Below are positions 22,025-33,716 of a DNA stretch of 64,000 bases, one piece after another. Every line of letters starts with the position of its first letter. The first letter of the stretch is position 1. Both the position numbers and the translations under genes were made by a program. The DNA comes from Ochotona curzoniae. Taxonomy: Eukaryota; Chordata; Mammalia; Lagomorpha; Ochotonidae. The stretch lies in NCBI RefSeq assembly GCF_017591425.1, contig NW_024467101.1:9560918-9624917 (forward strand), read 5' to 3'. The notes under the pieces were generated by a model that saw only the letters and a list, made by a program, of their open reading frames with translations, was not told the origin of the DNA and did not search any database.

Positions 22025-23689
22025 CCGTTGTCCCTCCGGACTGTGGTGGACTCCACAGGAGGATGCCCAGATTTCCATCTTCTCTGGCTGCTGGACCCTG
22101 GAGCTGGAGCCTCTATCCTGAGCCTATGGCAGGCCTGCCACCTTCTCTACTCCCCTGTCCCTCCTGGGTCTCTATTTCCTCCTGGCCCTTTTGAGTTCCG
22201 TGGGGTCACAGGAAGGCTTTCGGGATGGGGGAGCGGTGATTATCAGAATCTTCCAGCTGGCGTCTGGCACATTGTCACTGCCCACGCTCACCCTGGACAC
22301 CAACACGCCTGCTCCCTGCCTCCTGGACAGGAGGAACAACCAGGGACCCAGAGAGGCAGAAGTGCACATTCCCTTGTCCCCCCCCGGGGGGGGGGAACAG
22401 CCTGCAGAGGGTGGTCTCGGTGAGTGAAGAAGGAGCGGGGAGGGGGCAGTGCAGGGCAGAGCTTGTAGCTGCTGTGGCTGGCCGGATGGCTAAGAACTTG
22501 GAGAATACAGGTCAGGGTGAAAAGGGACCAGTGGCGAGACACACCACAGTTCCTGGGTCCCGTGAGAGCCCCACGCATGCCTGCCTGTGTCTGTCGGGTG
22601 TGGAGACTCCGTGCCTTAAAACCATAGCAACAATGCTAATAATATTTAGGGGAATATTAATGGGCCCTTCCAGTCTGTGTATAGACTCTGACGTCCTTTG
22701 CCTGGGCGGCGGGGGAGACAAACCAGGCAGCCTCCCGCTGTTGGACGACAGGTCCCAGGAGCTGAGCTCATGGTTCTTTGTCGTGGCACGGCCGGCCACA
22801 TACACTGTGGCCACTCTGCTTGTGCCCTGACCTGTGCCCCTATCTTGGCAGGGTCTGTCTTCCAGATCTGGCTTTGGGAAGAGATCTCACCATTCCTGAC
22901 AGGTCTTCTCGTTGTGGATGGCTTCTTGGGGCTTGTCCATGGCTGGCCCGTGGGTCTCCCAAGTAATCAAGCCTGTGGTCTTGCCAGCCAAGACCATGGC
23001 TGCAGGAGCGGGCCTCGAAATTTAGCACCTTGGTAACAGACAGATTTCCGTGGGTGATCTTATGTGGTGGTCCAAGACACGGGGCAGAAAACCCATCCCG
23101 ACCCCTGGTTTGCTGCTGAGAGGGTTGCGGGGGGGGGGCACCCAGTGTCTTCCTCTCACTTTGTGAGCCCGGTAGGAGGGGGGTGGTGTCCCCTGGAGGA
23201 CCTCCATCTGTGCACAGCCGCTCCTCTCCCCCACCTCCCTGTCTGTCCTTTTCTTCCTCTGCCCCCCGACCCCCCCAACGATCCTCCAGCAGGTTCCTTT
23301 GGGTTCTTTCTACTTCCATTTCCCAAACAAACCAACCCCTGAAGACCAGCCCTCTTCCAGCACCCCCTCGCCCCCGCGACCATGCTGTCCACTCGGGGAG
23401 GGGGCCACGCATGCTTCCGGGAGGCGGGAAGTAGGGGCTTCGGTGGGGTTGGCGGGGGTGTTGGGGAGAAGGGTAAGGTGGGTGAGAGCAGGACTGTAAG
23501 CTTGCGTAGGGTGCTAATCAGATGCAAGCTTAGTCCAGAAGGGCCTCCTCCCAGGCTGCTCCCACTCCCAAACCAGATCGGTCCCCTCCCCGTCCCTCTG
23601 GTCAGCCCTCGGTGGACTCCGGGTTTCATTCTATTTGGTTATTATTATTTTTTAATGAGGTCAGACTGAAAACTTCATGTGCCCGGGCC

Positions 23690-24040
23690 TGCCTGCCTGG
23701 GTTTGAAGGCAATTAAACCAGAGACTAACCTCTTAATTAGGGTTTCTCCGTGTAAATCTCATTTGATAAATTCCTTATCAACCTTGGTTTTAACTACAGA
23801 GATGCGATTGCACACACCACCACCACCTCCTCACCCCGCCCATTCCCAGGACCTCGCTGTGGAGTCCCCCCTCCCCCAGAAAGAGGCCGCCCCTGCTCTG
23901 CCAATGGGGTGCCTCCAGCCTGAGCCCCCCCTCACCTTGGAAGGTCTGCCGGAGAGGCCCCCTTTCAGGGTTAATTAATCAGAAAATTTAGTGGTGCCTG
24001 AGGATTCCGGATAACTTGTCTACCACCTTTGAATTCTTCT
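23690..24040. promoter_or_regulatory. Candidate intronic enhancer with inverted GATA pair
   Basis: Two AT-rich islands flank a GC-rich stretch. The first has CAATTAAACC, CTTAATTAGGG and a perfect inverted repeat TTGATAA-ATTCC-TTATCAA (23763-23781), giving two opposed GATA sites. The second has GGTTAATTAATCAG and CTTTGAA, a TCF/LEF-like core. Function is inferred from motifs only. Confidence 0.35.
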
Positions 24041-24407
24041 GTTTCTCCTCCTTCTGCCTCCCCTCTTTGCCTTTCTTTTAAAAAAAAATCTTTTTTTTTT
24101 GCTGGGGGGTGGTGAACTGCTAAGGGAAATTTCCAGACAGCGCCCCCACCCCCCCATGCCACTCCCTACTGCCTTCCACCCAAATCGTTGGTCCCTGCAA
24201 TTTTTTTTTTCCATCTCTTTTTTTTTTTTAAATGCAAGAGTGGCTGGGAGTGGAAATGTCAGGGGTCAAGCTTCAGGCAGCAGCGGGGAGCAGTGGGCAG
24301 CCCAGGCTGCTCCAGTGCCCTCCCAGACAGCCTAGCCGTGCTTAACCCTTTGGAGCCCGGCCCATGCCTGCCAGCCCAGGGACCCTGGCTCCTTCTCTGT
24401 TGTGCTT

Positions 24408-24590
24408 GAAAGGGAGAGAGAGAGAGAGAGAGAGATTGAGAGTAAGCGATATCGTCTATTTGCGGGTTCATTGCCCCAGTCTCTGCAACAGCCAGACCTG
24501 GGCCAGGCTGGAGCCAGGAGACTGGAGCCCTATTCTGGTCTCCTGTGTGGGTGGCAGGGGCCCTAGCGCTCAAGGGCCTGGAGTGGTGTG
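24408..24590 (-). mobile_element. Degraded C-type SINE with (GA)n, minus strand
   Basis: A GA microsatellite (24413-24434) replaces the usual purine-rich part. It is followed by GGTTCATTGCCCCAG, GGAGCCAGGAG and TGGTCTCCTGTGTGGGTGGC. The head is absent. Confidence 0.6.
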
Positions 24591-25605
24591 CGTTAGCGGA
24601 GTGGGGCCTTGCCCCTGGCGTGGGGGCTTCTTAAGGGCATCCTGCCCACCATGCCCACACGTTCCCATCCAGACATGGGGCCCTTCTTCCCGCTCTCTTC
24701 ACCAGGGAGTCTGGGGGCCTTGTCCTTAGGGCGTGACGCATCGTGGAAGGTTTCCAAATCAAACTCAACCAACGGACTTGCAGGGCAGATGGTCGAGGGT
24801 GTGTTATAGAAGAGCGGTGACTTGGGTTTTGACCCCTGCACGGGTGGCACCTTAGGGACTGGGGTCAAGATGCCAACCTCCCAGTCGCGTGGTCCATCTT
24901 CACCTGGTCAACGTCCTGATTTACACCTGGGGAAACTTGGGTGTGAGAGGTGTGTGGTCATAGGCTGGGGGGGCAGGAGGGGGCAGCGTGCCAGGTCGTA
25001 ACAGCACCGTTCTGAGGCCTTGAATCCTCCATGTCAGAGCCGTCTGGAAGACAGGGAACGGTGGAGAAGCCCGAGCCAGCCGCCCCATTCTGTCACTGCT
25101 GCAGGGTTTAAGCCTGCAGAGCCCAGCGTGTGCCCCTCTCGCGTGCTCACACGTCCACAGGCAGCTCCTGCTGTCGATCCATTTTGTGGATTGGGAGGAT
25201 GGGGTGCAGACAAGGAAATTTTGGACCTGTGTGCGGCCACGGCTGGCAGTTAGTCAAGCCCTTTCTCCTGTTCTTCCTGCCCAACAAGCCAGGGCACCCC
25301 TGGATGCAGGAAGACACTCATGTTTTGGGACCTCTGGGTCTGGCGCTGCTCAGTCAAGGTCAGGCGAGATGAACGCTGTGTTGTGACACGGTCAGCATGC
25401 TGTCACAGTGGTACAGGGTCTGTTCGGCCAGTGTGCCGCCACCCACACCTGGATGCAAGGGTTACCCTTACATACTTTTGGCGAGTGTCATTGTCACGGG
25501 GCTTTTGTTTTTGTCACCAGCACCAGCTCCCTGGAGCCATGGGAGAGCACCCAGCTTACTCTAACAAGAAGCTTCTTGGTGTGTGATATGTATCTGGCTC
25601 TGTTC

Positions 25606-25945
25606 TTTTTTTTTTTTTTTTAAGATTTATATTTTATTGGAAAATCAGATATACAAAGAAGAGGAGAGACAGAGAGGAAGATTTTTCATCCGATGATTCA
25701 TGCCCCAAACAGCTGCAATGGCTACAGCTGAACCGATCTGATGCTAGGAGCCAGAAGTCTCCTCTGGGTCTCCCACGCGGGTGCAGGGTCCCAAGGTGTT
25801 GGGCCGACCTCCGCTGCTTTCCCAGGCCACAAGCAGGGAGCTGGATGGGAAGCAGGGCTTCCGGGATTAGAAATGGCAGCCATGTGGGATTCCGGTGTGT
25901 GCAAGGCGAGGACTTTAGCTGTTAGGCTACCACACTGGGATCCCA
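25606..25945 (-). mobile_element. Young, complete C-type SINE, minus strand, with target-site duplication
   Basis: A full-length copy with a poly-T (minus-strand poly-A) start, AAGATTTAT, intact TGTGGCCTGGG-containing core and tRNA-like head. A perfect 11-bp direct repeat GCTCTGTTCTT flanks it (25597-25607 and 25946-25956), showing retroposition by target-primed insertion. Confidence 0.95.
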
Positions 25946-26784
25946 GCTCTGTTCTTATTAATCTCCTTCTGCCACAGTGATCCTGAGGCAAGGGTGGCTT
26001 GGCTTGGTGGGCAGAAAAAATAGGGGAAGGGCCTGACTACCATAGGTCCCTGAATGGAGGGGGCTGTGTGATACTGGGCAAGTCACCCCCACTCCAGGCT
26101 CTGCTTGTGGGGAGAGAAAGCACCCACTCCCTCAGTGGGACATGGGGTGGATCTGGGCGTGTGGTTGGCTAGAGAGATTTGCTTCCTGGAATCCACTTGG
26201 CTGGCCCTGCCTCAGTTTCCCTGACTGAGGAATGGAGCAGCTGTGGGGAAGCTGAGAAGGAAGTGATAGCCCCAGGCATGAACTACAGCCGCCCAGAAAG
26301 CTGGCCAGATGTAGTGGGTGGGTGGGGGCCGTGATCAGCCTTAGGGGTTCTCTGCCAGGTGGGGGAGAACATGAGGATGCAAACGGGGTGTGTCCCGCCT
26401 CTGTCTGGGGTGTGGGGCCACCCCGAGTGCAGAAGAAGGTTTGAATATGAACTGGAGTCCTGCACCCGCCGGCCTGCAGCCTCCTTTCCTCCCTTGGGCT
26501 GAAGCTGAGCCCTGTGCGCCTTGGGTCCAGAGCTGTTTAATATTCTGCCTCGGTAAGATGAACTCATCGCAGCCGCCCCGGCGCCCGGCTGCCTTTCAGA
26601 GCTGCTCCGGGGGCCCCCTTCGGGCCTCAGGGAGGCTGGCAACAGCAAGCAGCAGCTCGGGGACAGGGGCCCCCTTTTCTTCTCCAAGCTCTCCCTACCC
26701 ACCCACCCCTTGGGAGTCTGTGTCCCCAGCTCCTGGCTGGTTTGAGTTTGGCTGGTGCTGCATGGCTCCCAGGGTGTGCATGCA

Positions 26785-26813
26785 TGCGTGCGTGTGTGTA
26801 TGTGTGTGTGTGT
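26785..26813 (+). repeat. (GT)n-rich microsatellite
   Basis: GCGTGCGTGTGTGTATGTGTG-type imperfect repeat. Confidence 0.85.
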
Positions 26814-27249
26814 TGGAGAGCAGGGGGTGTCAATTTGAGGAGCTGGAGAAAGCCGGGGCTCCTCAGCCCCAACCTCTGACCTGGCCCAGCGGAGGCAGCT
26901 GTGTAAGCCCTACTCCTTGCTGCTGCTGGCAATGACAGTGAAAGTGGTGGTATCTTCCATGGAGCATGCTTCAAGTATAGTCCCTGGGCTAAGCACGTTT
27001 GTTCCTATTTGGCGGGTGAGACAACTGAGGCCCCGGAGGTGAGCTGGTTTGTGCAAGTGGCCAGGAAGGGCATCCGCTGGAGCCTCCTGCTGCCACGCAC
27101 CAGTGTCCTGACTGCTGTGTGCACCTGCCAGCTTCTCTAGAGGTTGAGATGGGAGGGGATGCATGCCAGCACATAGCCAGCGCCACTCAAGTGCTGTGGG
27201 GAGGCGGGAATAGCGCTCCTGTCTGCCTCGATATTCACTCCCTGCTGGC

Positions 27250-27335
27250 TCCCTTGCAAGGTCAAAGCCCCATTCATCTTGTGCCGTTCTGCTTAATGAC
27301 ATTAAATACGGCCTGCAGTTGAACGTGCACAATTT
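27250..27335. promoter_or_regulatory. Candidate element with ERR/NR5A-type and homeobox motifs
   Basis: CAAGGTCA (27257-27264) is the extended half-site used by ERR and NR5A orphan receptors, and continues as AGGTCAAAGCCC, a weak DR1. GCTTAATGACATTAAATACG follows, with two TTAATG/ATTAAA homeobox-type cores. The pairing is suggestive only. Confidence 0.3.
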
Positions 27336-27767
27336 CTCAGTGGAGATGTGGCAGAGGTGGTACCTGCTGGACCATGTGCTGGTCTCGTGGGCGGCTGGAG
27401 GCGCCGGTCCTGTGAATGCCTGTCCACCAGGCCTGGGACTCAGAGTGGACACTCCTCCCCATAGCAGAGAGAGGACGTAGTAGCTCCCTCCTCCGACCTT
27501 ATTTTGTGTCTGAGGAACCTTGGGCAATGATGCTGGGCTGAGCTGTGCCAGCAGATGGTCCTAAATGGTGCCTTTTCCCATCACATCCCTGGGAGAGCGT
27601 GAGAAATCTTTTAGTAACACAGTTCCAGGCTGAGGGTTCTCAACCATGCACTCCTGGGGGACCCTGGACAGGTTCTGTCTTTTCCCCAAACCTCCCTTTT
27701 TCTCCTTTGTAAAATGGAGACCAACTCAGACTATTCCGTAAATTGACACACTTGCTTTTTCTTTTCT

Positions 27768-28076
27768 TTTTAATGATTTGCTCATTTATTTGCAAGGCAA
27801 TGAGGAAAAAAAAAAAGTTAGAGGATTTTTCTACCTGCAGGTTCATTCCCTCCCCAAATGGTCACAATGGCCAGGGCTGGGCCAGGCCAGTGCCAGGAGC
27901 CTGGAACTCCATCCAGGTTTCCCACATGGGTAGCAGCTGCCCATGTACTTGGAGCATCTTTCTCTACCTCCCCAGGTGCCCTAGCAGGGAGCTGGATGGG
28001 AAGCAGGGCAGCTGGGACTTGAACCGCTGCTCCAATAGAGGCTGTTGGCTGAAGCTCTGCGCAGTGTCGGCTCAGC
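27768..28076 (-). mobile_element. C-type SINE, minus strand, moderately diverged
   Basis: ATTTATTTGCAAGGCAATGAGG, ACCTGCAGGTTCATTCCC, GGCCAGTGCCAGGAGCCTGG and GGGAGCTGGATGGGAAGCAG are in the expected minus-strand order. The head is partly eroded. Confidence 0.85.
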
Positions 28077-31000
28077 TCTTTTTTAGTTCTCCTTCTCCCA
28101 CTACAGGGAGCCGAAGCCCCCACGGAGGAAAAGTACCTTGTCCAAGGCCACACTTGGGCTATTACCCAGATTCACGTGGTTCTCTGGGTGAGTCAGGAAG
28201 CCAGACTGGGGGTGGAGTGGGTCTGAATCCCTTTTCATCATCCCTTGCAACCCCAGCCTGTCTGTGGACTCCTTGCCTGTGGATGCTGACAGGATGGGGA
28301 TCATGAGGGTCCCTCGTCACCATCCGTGGGGACAGGCTTGGGCTGGCCATGCAGCAGGTGCTTCGTAAGAGGCTTCGTGTTGTTTCTGACATTATTTCCA
28401 TCCTTCATCTTTGTCCCTAATCACCAAGCTTGCACTGGGTGTCAATCCTGAAGACTGGATTGCATTTCTGCCATTCAGAGCTTTGACAGGAAAACCAGGA
28501 TGGGGAGAGTTAAGAGGCAGGAACAGGTGTGGGTCTGCATCCTGGACTGACCTTGGCCTATCATTCGATCTTGTGCAAATCACTTTATTTTATTGAGCTT
28601 CAGTTTCTCTCCCTGGTGTGGTGGGACTAAGGTCAGATTACCGATTGGGTGTCAACTGGTAATGTGGATCGATTCGTTCTGGCTGCCCAGAGCACGAGGT
28701 CGAGAAGGACTCCGGGCCTGGACCTGATTCTATGGGAGTAGGTGCTGGAGTTGATTAGCAATGTCTGCCCTGGGCTCAAGAGGAAATGTGCTTTGGTGGG
28801 AGTCCCAAGTAGTTTGATCAGCTATAGTCCCAGATTTAGCTCTGTGACCCTTCCTATGTGAAAAGGACAGGACTCTCCTCCTGTGGGAAGACTATTGGTC
28901 AGGGCCACCAGGGATCGGGAGAGACTTTGTATGTAGGATTGCAGGTGAGCATTGGTCTCCTGGATAGCAGGAGTGCCTTGGGCCTGCACAGGCATGTCGT
29001 TGTGTTGGTGGCGGGATGGATTTCATAAGTTTTATATACTTCAAGCATTCAAAAGCCATGTGTGGCTGGCGACTACTGTCTTGGATGGCCTGGACTCCCA
29101 GAGTCCCCGAGTTTGTAGCACTTCCCGGGAACAGCCACTTGAGCCCCCCATGTGTGCCAGAGCTCTAGGGTGGGTCAAAGTGATGGTGGTGGTAGTGAAA
29201 GCCTGTTGTTTGGCAATGGGGTTGGGTACTCCCTGTAGTTCTGTCCACCAGATACCAGGAACCATCTCTGCAGGCTTGTGGCTCAAGTGGGTGAGGGCTT
29301 TCATCTGCTACACTGCATGCCGCCTTCCTGGTTGTGGGGAGCAATGGGGGGGACCTGATTCCCCAAGGCTTGCTGGCCATTGGGCGGGCGGGCTGGGAGG
29401 GGGTAAGGTGGTCAGCGCCGGATGCACCTGACCCAAGGCGCACATGCCAGTGTGTCATGCCCTGTGGCACCCCAGGCATGGCAGGTGTTTCCTGAGCAGG
29501 GGTGGAGGGAAGGGGGTCAAAAGGGGTGGTAGGGTGCTTCTGGGTGCTCCTCCGGGTGGAAAACAGGTTTCAGTCCTCGCTTCCTTCTTGGTCTGCTGAA
29601 TTCCTCTCCCCGTGCCCTCCCTCTCTTCCTGGCGTGGAGTGAAAGCAGAAGTGGTTTTGCAAAGTCATTTGGCTTCCTTCTGGTCCCTGGGGGTCCTGTC
29701 CCTGGGGGTCCCATGCTGGACCAGTCAGGAAGAAATAACAGAATTTGATGCCATCTATAACGCAGCGGGGGGGGGCACAGAGGTTGAGGAGTGTGGGTGG
29801 GATGCAGAAGTGGCATTAAAAGACACGTTGATTTTGATGGGAAATCCACTTCTTTTCCTCTGCCTCCCTAATATACATTTTCTATGGGCTTTGCGAAGTC
29901 GAGAGGTTCAGAAGCTGGTGTGGCCTTGGCCTCATCTACACCCAGCCCACCCCTCCTGCCCAGCACGCAGCCCTGCCGTCATTACCTGCTCTCAGTCTGT
30001 CTGGGTGGTGGACAGACCTGCTGTGTACCCAGGGCCAGGGTTGTGATGGCAAATAGGAGCTGCAAGATTCCCCGGCACTAGGGAGCTCACAGAACAGCCA
30101 AGTGCAGGAAGTCAGGGTCCACCTGCCGTGTCACAGGCCACTGCAGGACTGAGATACCCCTTCCCCTGCCACAGGAAGGTTGCAGAAAAGTGAGCCGGGT
30201 GAAGGGAGATGGGACACTCATGGCCCCTGAGGAGGAGGAGGAAGAGGAGGAAGAGGAGGGATGAACCGCTGGGAAGCATGGTTGCCGCCCCTTGGTGACA
30301 CTGTACTGGCAACATCCTCTGAATGAACAGGGGGCCCGGTGCCAGTGTGAACAGATAGCTGGGTAACTTCTGACCTGCTCACCTCCCTCCCTGGCCCTCG
30401 CTACCCTTGGTTTCACCTGCATTCAGCACCCAGCAGCCATGTGGCCATTTGAGTCTGAATCCCTATGGGAGATGCCCCGCCAACCCAGAAAATCCTCCTG
30501 ACAGGTGAGGTGTGGGTGGAGCAGAGAGCTCTGGGAAGGTGAGGCCCCGGTCGTCTTAGTCACTCAGCCCCCACCCTGCGGCTGCCTCTGCCCACACTCT
30601 CTGCCTGAGAGGAAAGGTAGGGTGCCCCCACCACCACTTCACTCCGCCCCAATTCCAGGGACAACAGCAGCACAGGTGGCTCTTGATTCAGCAGAAGCAC
30701 CCAGCAAACAAGGTTAGCAGCTTCGCTCCGCCACTTCCCTCCCTGCCCCATCAAGGAGTGTCTGCAGGCTGTAGAGCGGAGCAGGTGCTGTGCCCGAGGC
30801 CAGAAAAGGACCCCAGACCTAGAGAGCAGGGAGAGAGCCACCCAGCACCCAAAGCAGACTCCAGGGGCTGGGTGGGGGAGGCATGGGCTCAGCACGCCTG
30901 CACGCTCAAGTTCCAGTCCTGCTTGCCTGCCTTCTGGTGCCATGACCTTGGTCGTCCTGTTGGCAGAGTGAGAAGATCCTGGGCCAGCCTCCAGGGTCCA

Positions 31001-31132
31001 GGTCCTGCCCACTGTTGCCCATGCAGGCCCCGTCCACCTGACCTGTATCTTTGTTCTTTCTGAACTTGAGATCCAGCTGCTGGCTTTGGTCTGGTCAGGT
31101 CTGGGGCTCTGAAAGGGGGCTTTTTGAAGTCT
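28077..31132. other. Intron segment without a gene
   Basis: Contains a MIR-like fragment (about 28535-28635, plus) and a short GGA/GAA purine repeat (about 30228-30260). Nothing else recognisable. Confidence 0.55.
28535..28635 (+). repeat. MIR-like fragment
   Basis: CTGGACTGACCTTGGCCTATC, then CTTGTGCAAATCACTTTATT and GAGCTTCAGTTTCTCTCCC match the MIR pattern of a tRNA-derived body ending in cctcagtttc. Confidence 0.5.
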
Positions 31133-31435
31133 ACATTTTATTAATTGATTGATTTGTATTTATGTGGAAGAGTTACAGAGAGAGAAGCAGAGGAGGGTCA
31201 GGCCTTTCATCTGCTGGTTCCTTGTCCTAAATGGCCACAACATTCCAGAGCTGGGTCAGAGCCAGCGAGCCAGGAGCTTCTTCCGGGTCTCCCACCTTGG
31301 GGGGCAGGGGGTCCAAGTACTTGGCTGTGGCCTTCCCATGCCATGGAGCTGGACTGGCAGTGGAATGGCTGGCAGTCAAACACTCACCTATATGGGATGG
31401 TGGCATGGCAAGTGGAAGGTTAAACTCACTCCCTA
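31133..31435 (-). mobile_element. C-type SINE, minus strand
   Basis: Starts TTATTAATTGATTGATTTG. Continues with AGAGTTACAGAGAGAGAAGC, CTTTCATCTGCTGGTTCC, CCAGGAGCTTCTTCCGGGTC and CACCTATATGGGATG. The tRNA-like head is degraded. Confidence 0.85.
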
Positions 31436-31789
31436 AAACGGATTCTTTAGACAGTTGCCTGGGCCTGTCCCCAACTCCTCTGTCTGACATGGCATCTACT
31501 CAACTAAAGAGAGTCCACTTTTTTCCTCTTGTGTCATGTTTGTGGAATATTCTGGATTTTGTTTTTTTTTTTTTTACAACCTCCTACCCCTGCCCAGCCC
31601 ACATTTTAGTGCGTCAGAGTTTTGAAGTGGGAAGACATGAAGGTGTCTGCCTTTGCCCGTGGGTCCTCACAGGAGTGCGGATCGAACACCTGACTGCTAC
31701 TTCCTGGCCCTGTGAACTTGGACGACGGCCGTCACCCTCCTAGCCAACACCCCACCCCCGTGTCCCAGGTCACAGGGCCTGAGGGTGAA

Positions 31790-31935
31790 CAGTTTGGGTT
31801 TGTGGGTTCTAAGCTGCCAGATTCAACATGTCCCAGGTATTTGCTTAACTGTCCATAAAGCTATATGAAAATAGTGGCTGCGCGCCAATAAAACTTTATA
31901 AAACCAATCTGAGGGCCGGACAGGCTGGGGTTCCC
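31790..31935. repeat. Possible fossil DNA-transposon fragment
   Basis: CCAATAAAACTTTATAAAACC followed by GAGGGCCGGACAGG resembles the terminal part of old hAT/Charlie-type elements (an aactttatttataaaa...gggccggat-like block). The assignment is from memory of the pattern and weak. Confidence 0.25.
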
Positions 31936-32489
31936 GGGATGTGGCTTGTGGATGCTGGGAACTTCGTCTGCGGAGTGAGGTGGGGACGCTGTCCCAGGTT
32001 TATGGTGGTGACAGATGCTTGAGTTCAGCAGAGGGACCGTGTGACAGGTGTGGGCGGTGGTAGTAGCTGTTGAGCCAGGCAAGAGCGTATTGTTCTCCCA
32101 GCCGCCCTGCTTAGTGGATGTACCACTTGGAGCCTGAGATGTAGACAGATGAGGCAACTCACCTTCAGGTCTTCTGGCATGGGAGGTGGCGGGGTGCGAT
32201 GCTGTGATCCTAGGCTACGGGGGGGAGCCCTTGGTGGGAGCTGTAACCGATACCTTTCATTTTGGTCTACTAAAACACAAGGCTCCCAGCGCAGCACTAG
32301 GCAGGACACTGGTGGCTTAGCCAGACGCCAGTCCTGGGTCACACAGGAGGGGGCTCAGAGAGGTAGAGCATCCCGCTTGGCTCTGATAGTCCGAAGCCGA
32401 CCTGTGGGCCAGAAGGGCCTGAAGTAGGAGCCAGGCTGGGGGGCACCTCAAACAATATCAGATGCACCTGCTGTGGGGTTTTTTTTGGG

Positions 32490-32725
32490 AATGTTATTTT
32501 CCTTTTATCGGCAAGGCAGAGGTCAGAAGATCCCTGGCTTACATCCCACAGCCAGGGCTGGGCTGGGCTGATCTCCATCTGAGCTTCCTATGCAGGCAGC
32601 TGGTACTTGGGTGCGTGAGCCACATCATCTGCCCTGCGCGCGAGCAGGAAGCTGGATCGTAAGTGGAGCAGCCAGAGTGTGGAGCCGGGCAGCAGGTGCC
32701 TCTGCAGGAGATGCTATCATCCTGT
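32490..32725 (-). mobile_element. Old C-type SINE, minus strand
   Basis: GTTATTTTCCTTTTATCGGC with GGCAAGGCAGAGGTCAGAAG, then CAGCCAGGGCTGGGCTG and AGCAGGAAGCTGGATCGTAAG. Strongly diverged, with internal losses. It is the last SINE before exon 2. Confidence 0.65.
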
Positions 32726-33541
32726 TTACCGCCTGGGGCTGCACTGCGGGCCTGGCTTGCTTTGTCCTCAGCCCCTGCCCAGGGTCCTCTGTGGACCCTG
32801 CTCCCTCCATCCCCATTCGATGGATGGGATGTTAGCATCCCTGCAGTTGGCAGGCAGTGTTCTTGCACAAGCTGTAAGGATCGGGGTGGGGTGGATGGTA
32901 GATCCGGGAAGGTGCAAGCTGAGGGGCGCACACTACATCCACTGTGCCCTGCCGCCCTCCCAGCTGTCACGTCTGGGCAGCACGCAGGCCCAGAGTGGGC
33001 CTGGTGGGGTTGGGGGTACATGGCTGTGTTTGGTACAGGTCACTGGCTACACGGCCTGAGGCACCCGGGTAAGAAGCCAGACTGGAGATACTATGTCTGG
33101 TGGCAGAGCCTGACCTGCTGAGCGGCCCCTTGGTTTCTCTGGGGCTCTGGTCCTCATTCTTGCCCCTCCATGAGTCCTGCTTCAGAGCTGAGGGAGGTCC
33201 CCAGGGCCCAGCCCCCCTCCTCCGACCTGCCCCAGCCCTTAGTCCCCACCCCCACTCTCAGCCAGTGGGTTTCCTGAGGCGTCCTTGCTGCGTCCCCTCC
33301 TGGGAGCCCTCGGCCTCCTCTCAATCTAAGTGACAGCCGCCCTCAGCCCAGTCAGCTCAGATTAATTCCCAACCGCGCGGAGCTGCCCCAGTGGCTTCAC
33401 CCTGTGTGTGGAGTGGGGACGACAACCCCTCCTGAGTGTCCCTGGGGACTGGGGCTCTCTTCCCGCCTGACCCTGAGCCCAGGGCAGAGGGAATCAGGAG
33501 TCCTCTCCAGCCTCCTGCCCTGTGGCGGTGGGGTGGACCAT

Positions 33542-33716
33542 GGGACGGGGCAAAGAGGGAGGGAGGAGGAGGAGAGAGAGAAAAGGGAGGAGGAGAGAAA
33601 AGGAGAGAGAGACAGAAAAGAGGAAAGATGAGAGGAGAGAGATGGAAGGAAGAGAGACAGAAATGGGGAGAGAGAAAGAGAGAGAGGGAGAGAGACCGAG
33701 AGACACGGAAGGAAAG
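33542..33716 (+). repeat. ~175-bp polypurine (GA-rich) tract
   Basis: Almost pure A/G on the + strand with scattered single interruptions. Long antisense frames rich in Ser/Leu/Pro across it are artefacts of the composition. Confidence 0.95.

Larger units (their letters stand above)
20483..24407. other. Intron segment without a gene
   Basis: Mostly GC-rich unique sequence. Includes a 22-bp tandem duplication (21981-22024), a C8G10 palindrome (22378-22395) and an AT-rich candidate element (about 23690-24040). No coding gene seen. Confidence 0.6.
25957..27767. other. Intron segment without a gene
   Basis: Holds a TG-rich microsatellite (about 26785-26813) and a nuclear-receptor/homeobox-like patch (27250-27335). 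Otherwise unique sequence with no gene signal. Confidence 0.6.

Noticed and set aside
26910..27527. 205-codon minus-strand frame in the intron
   Set aside because: No recognisable family and no splice or poly(A) context; judged a chance frame.
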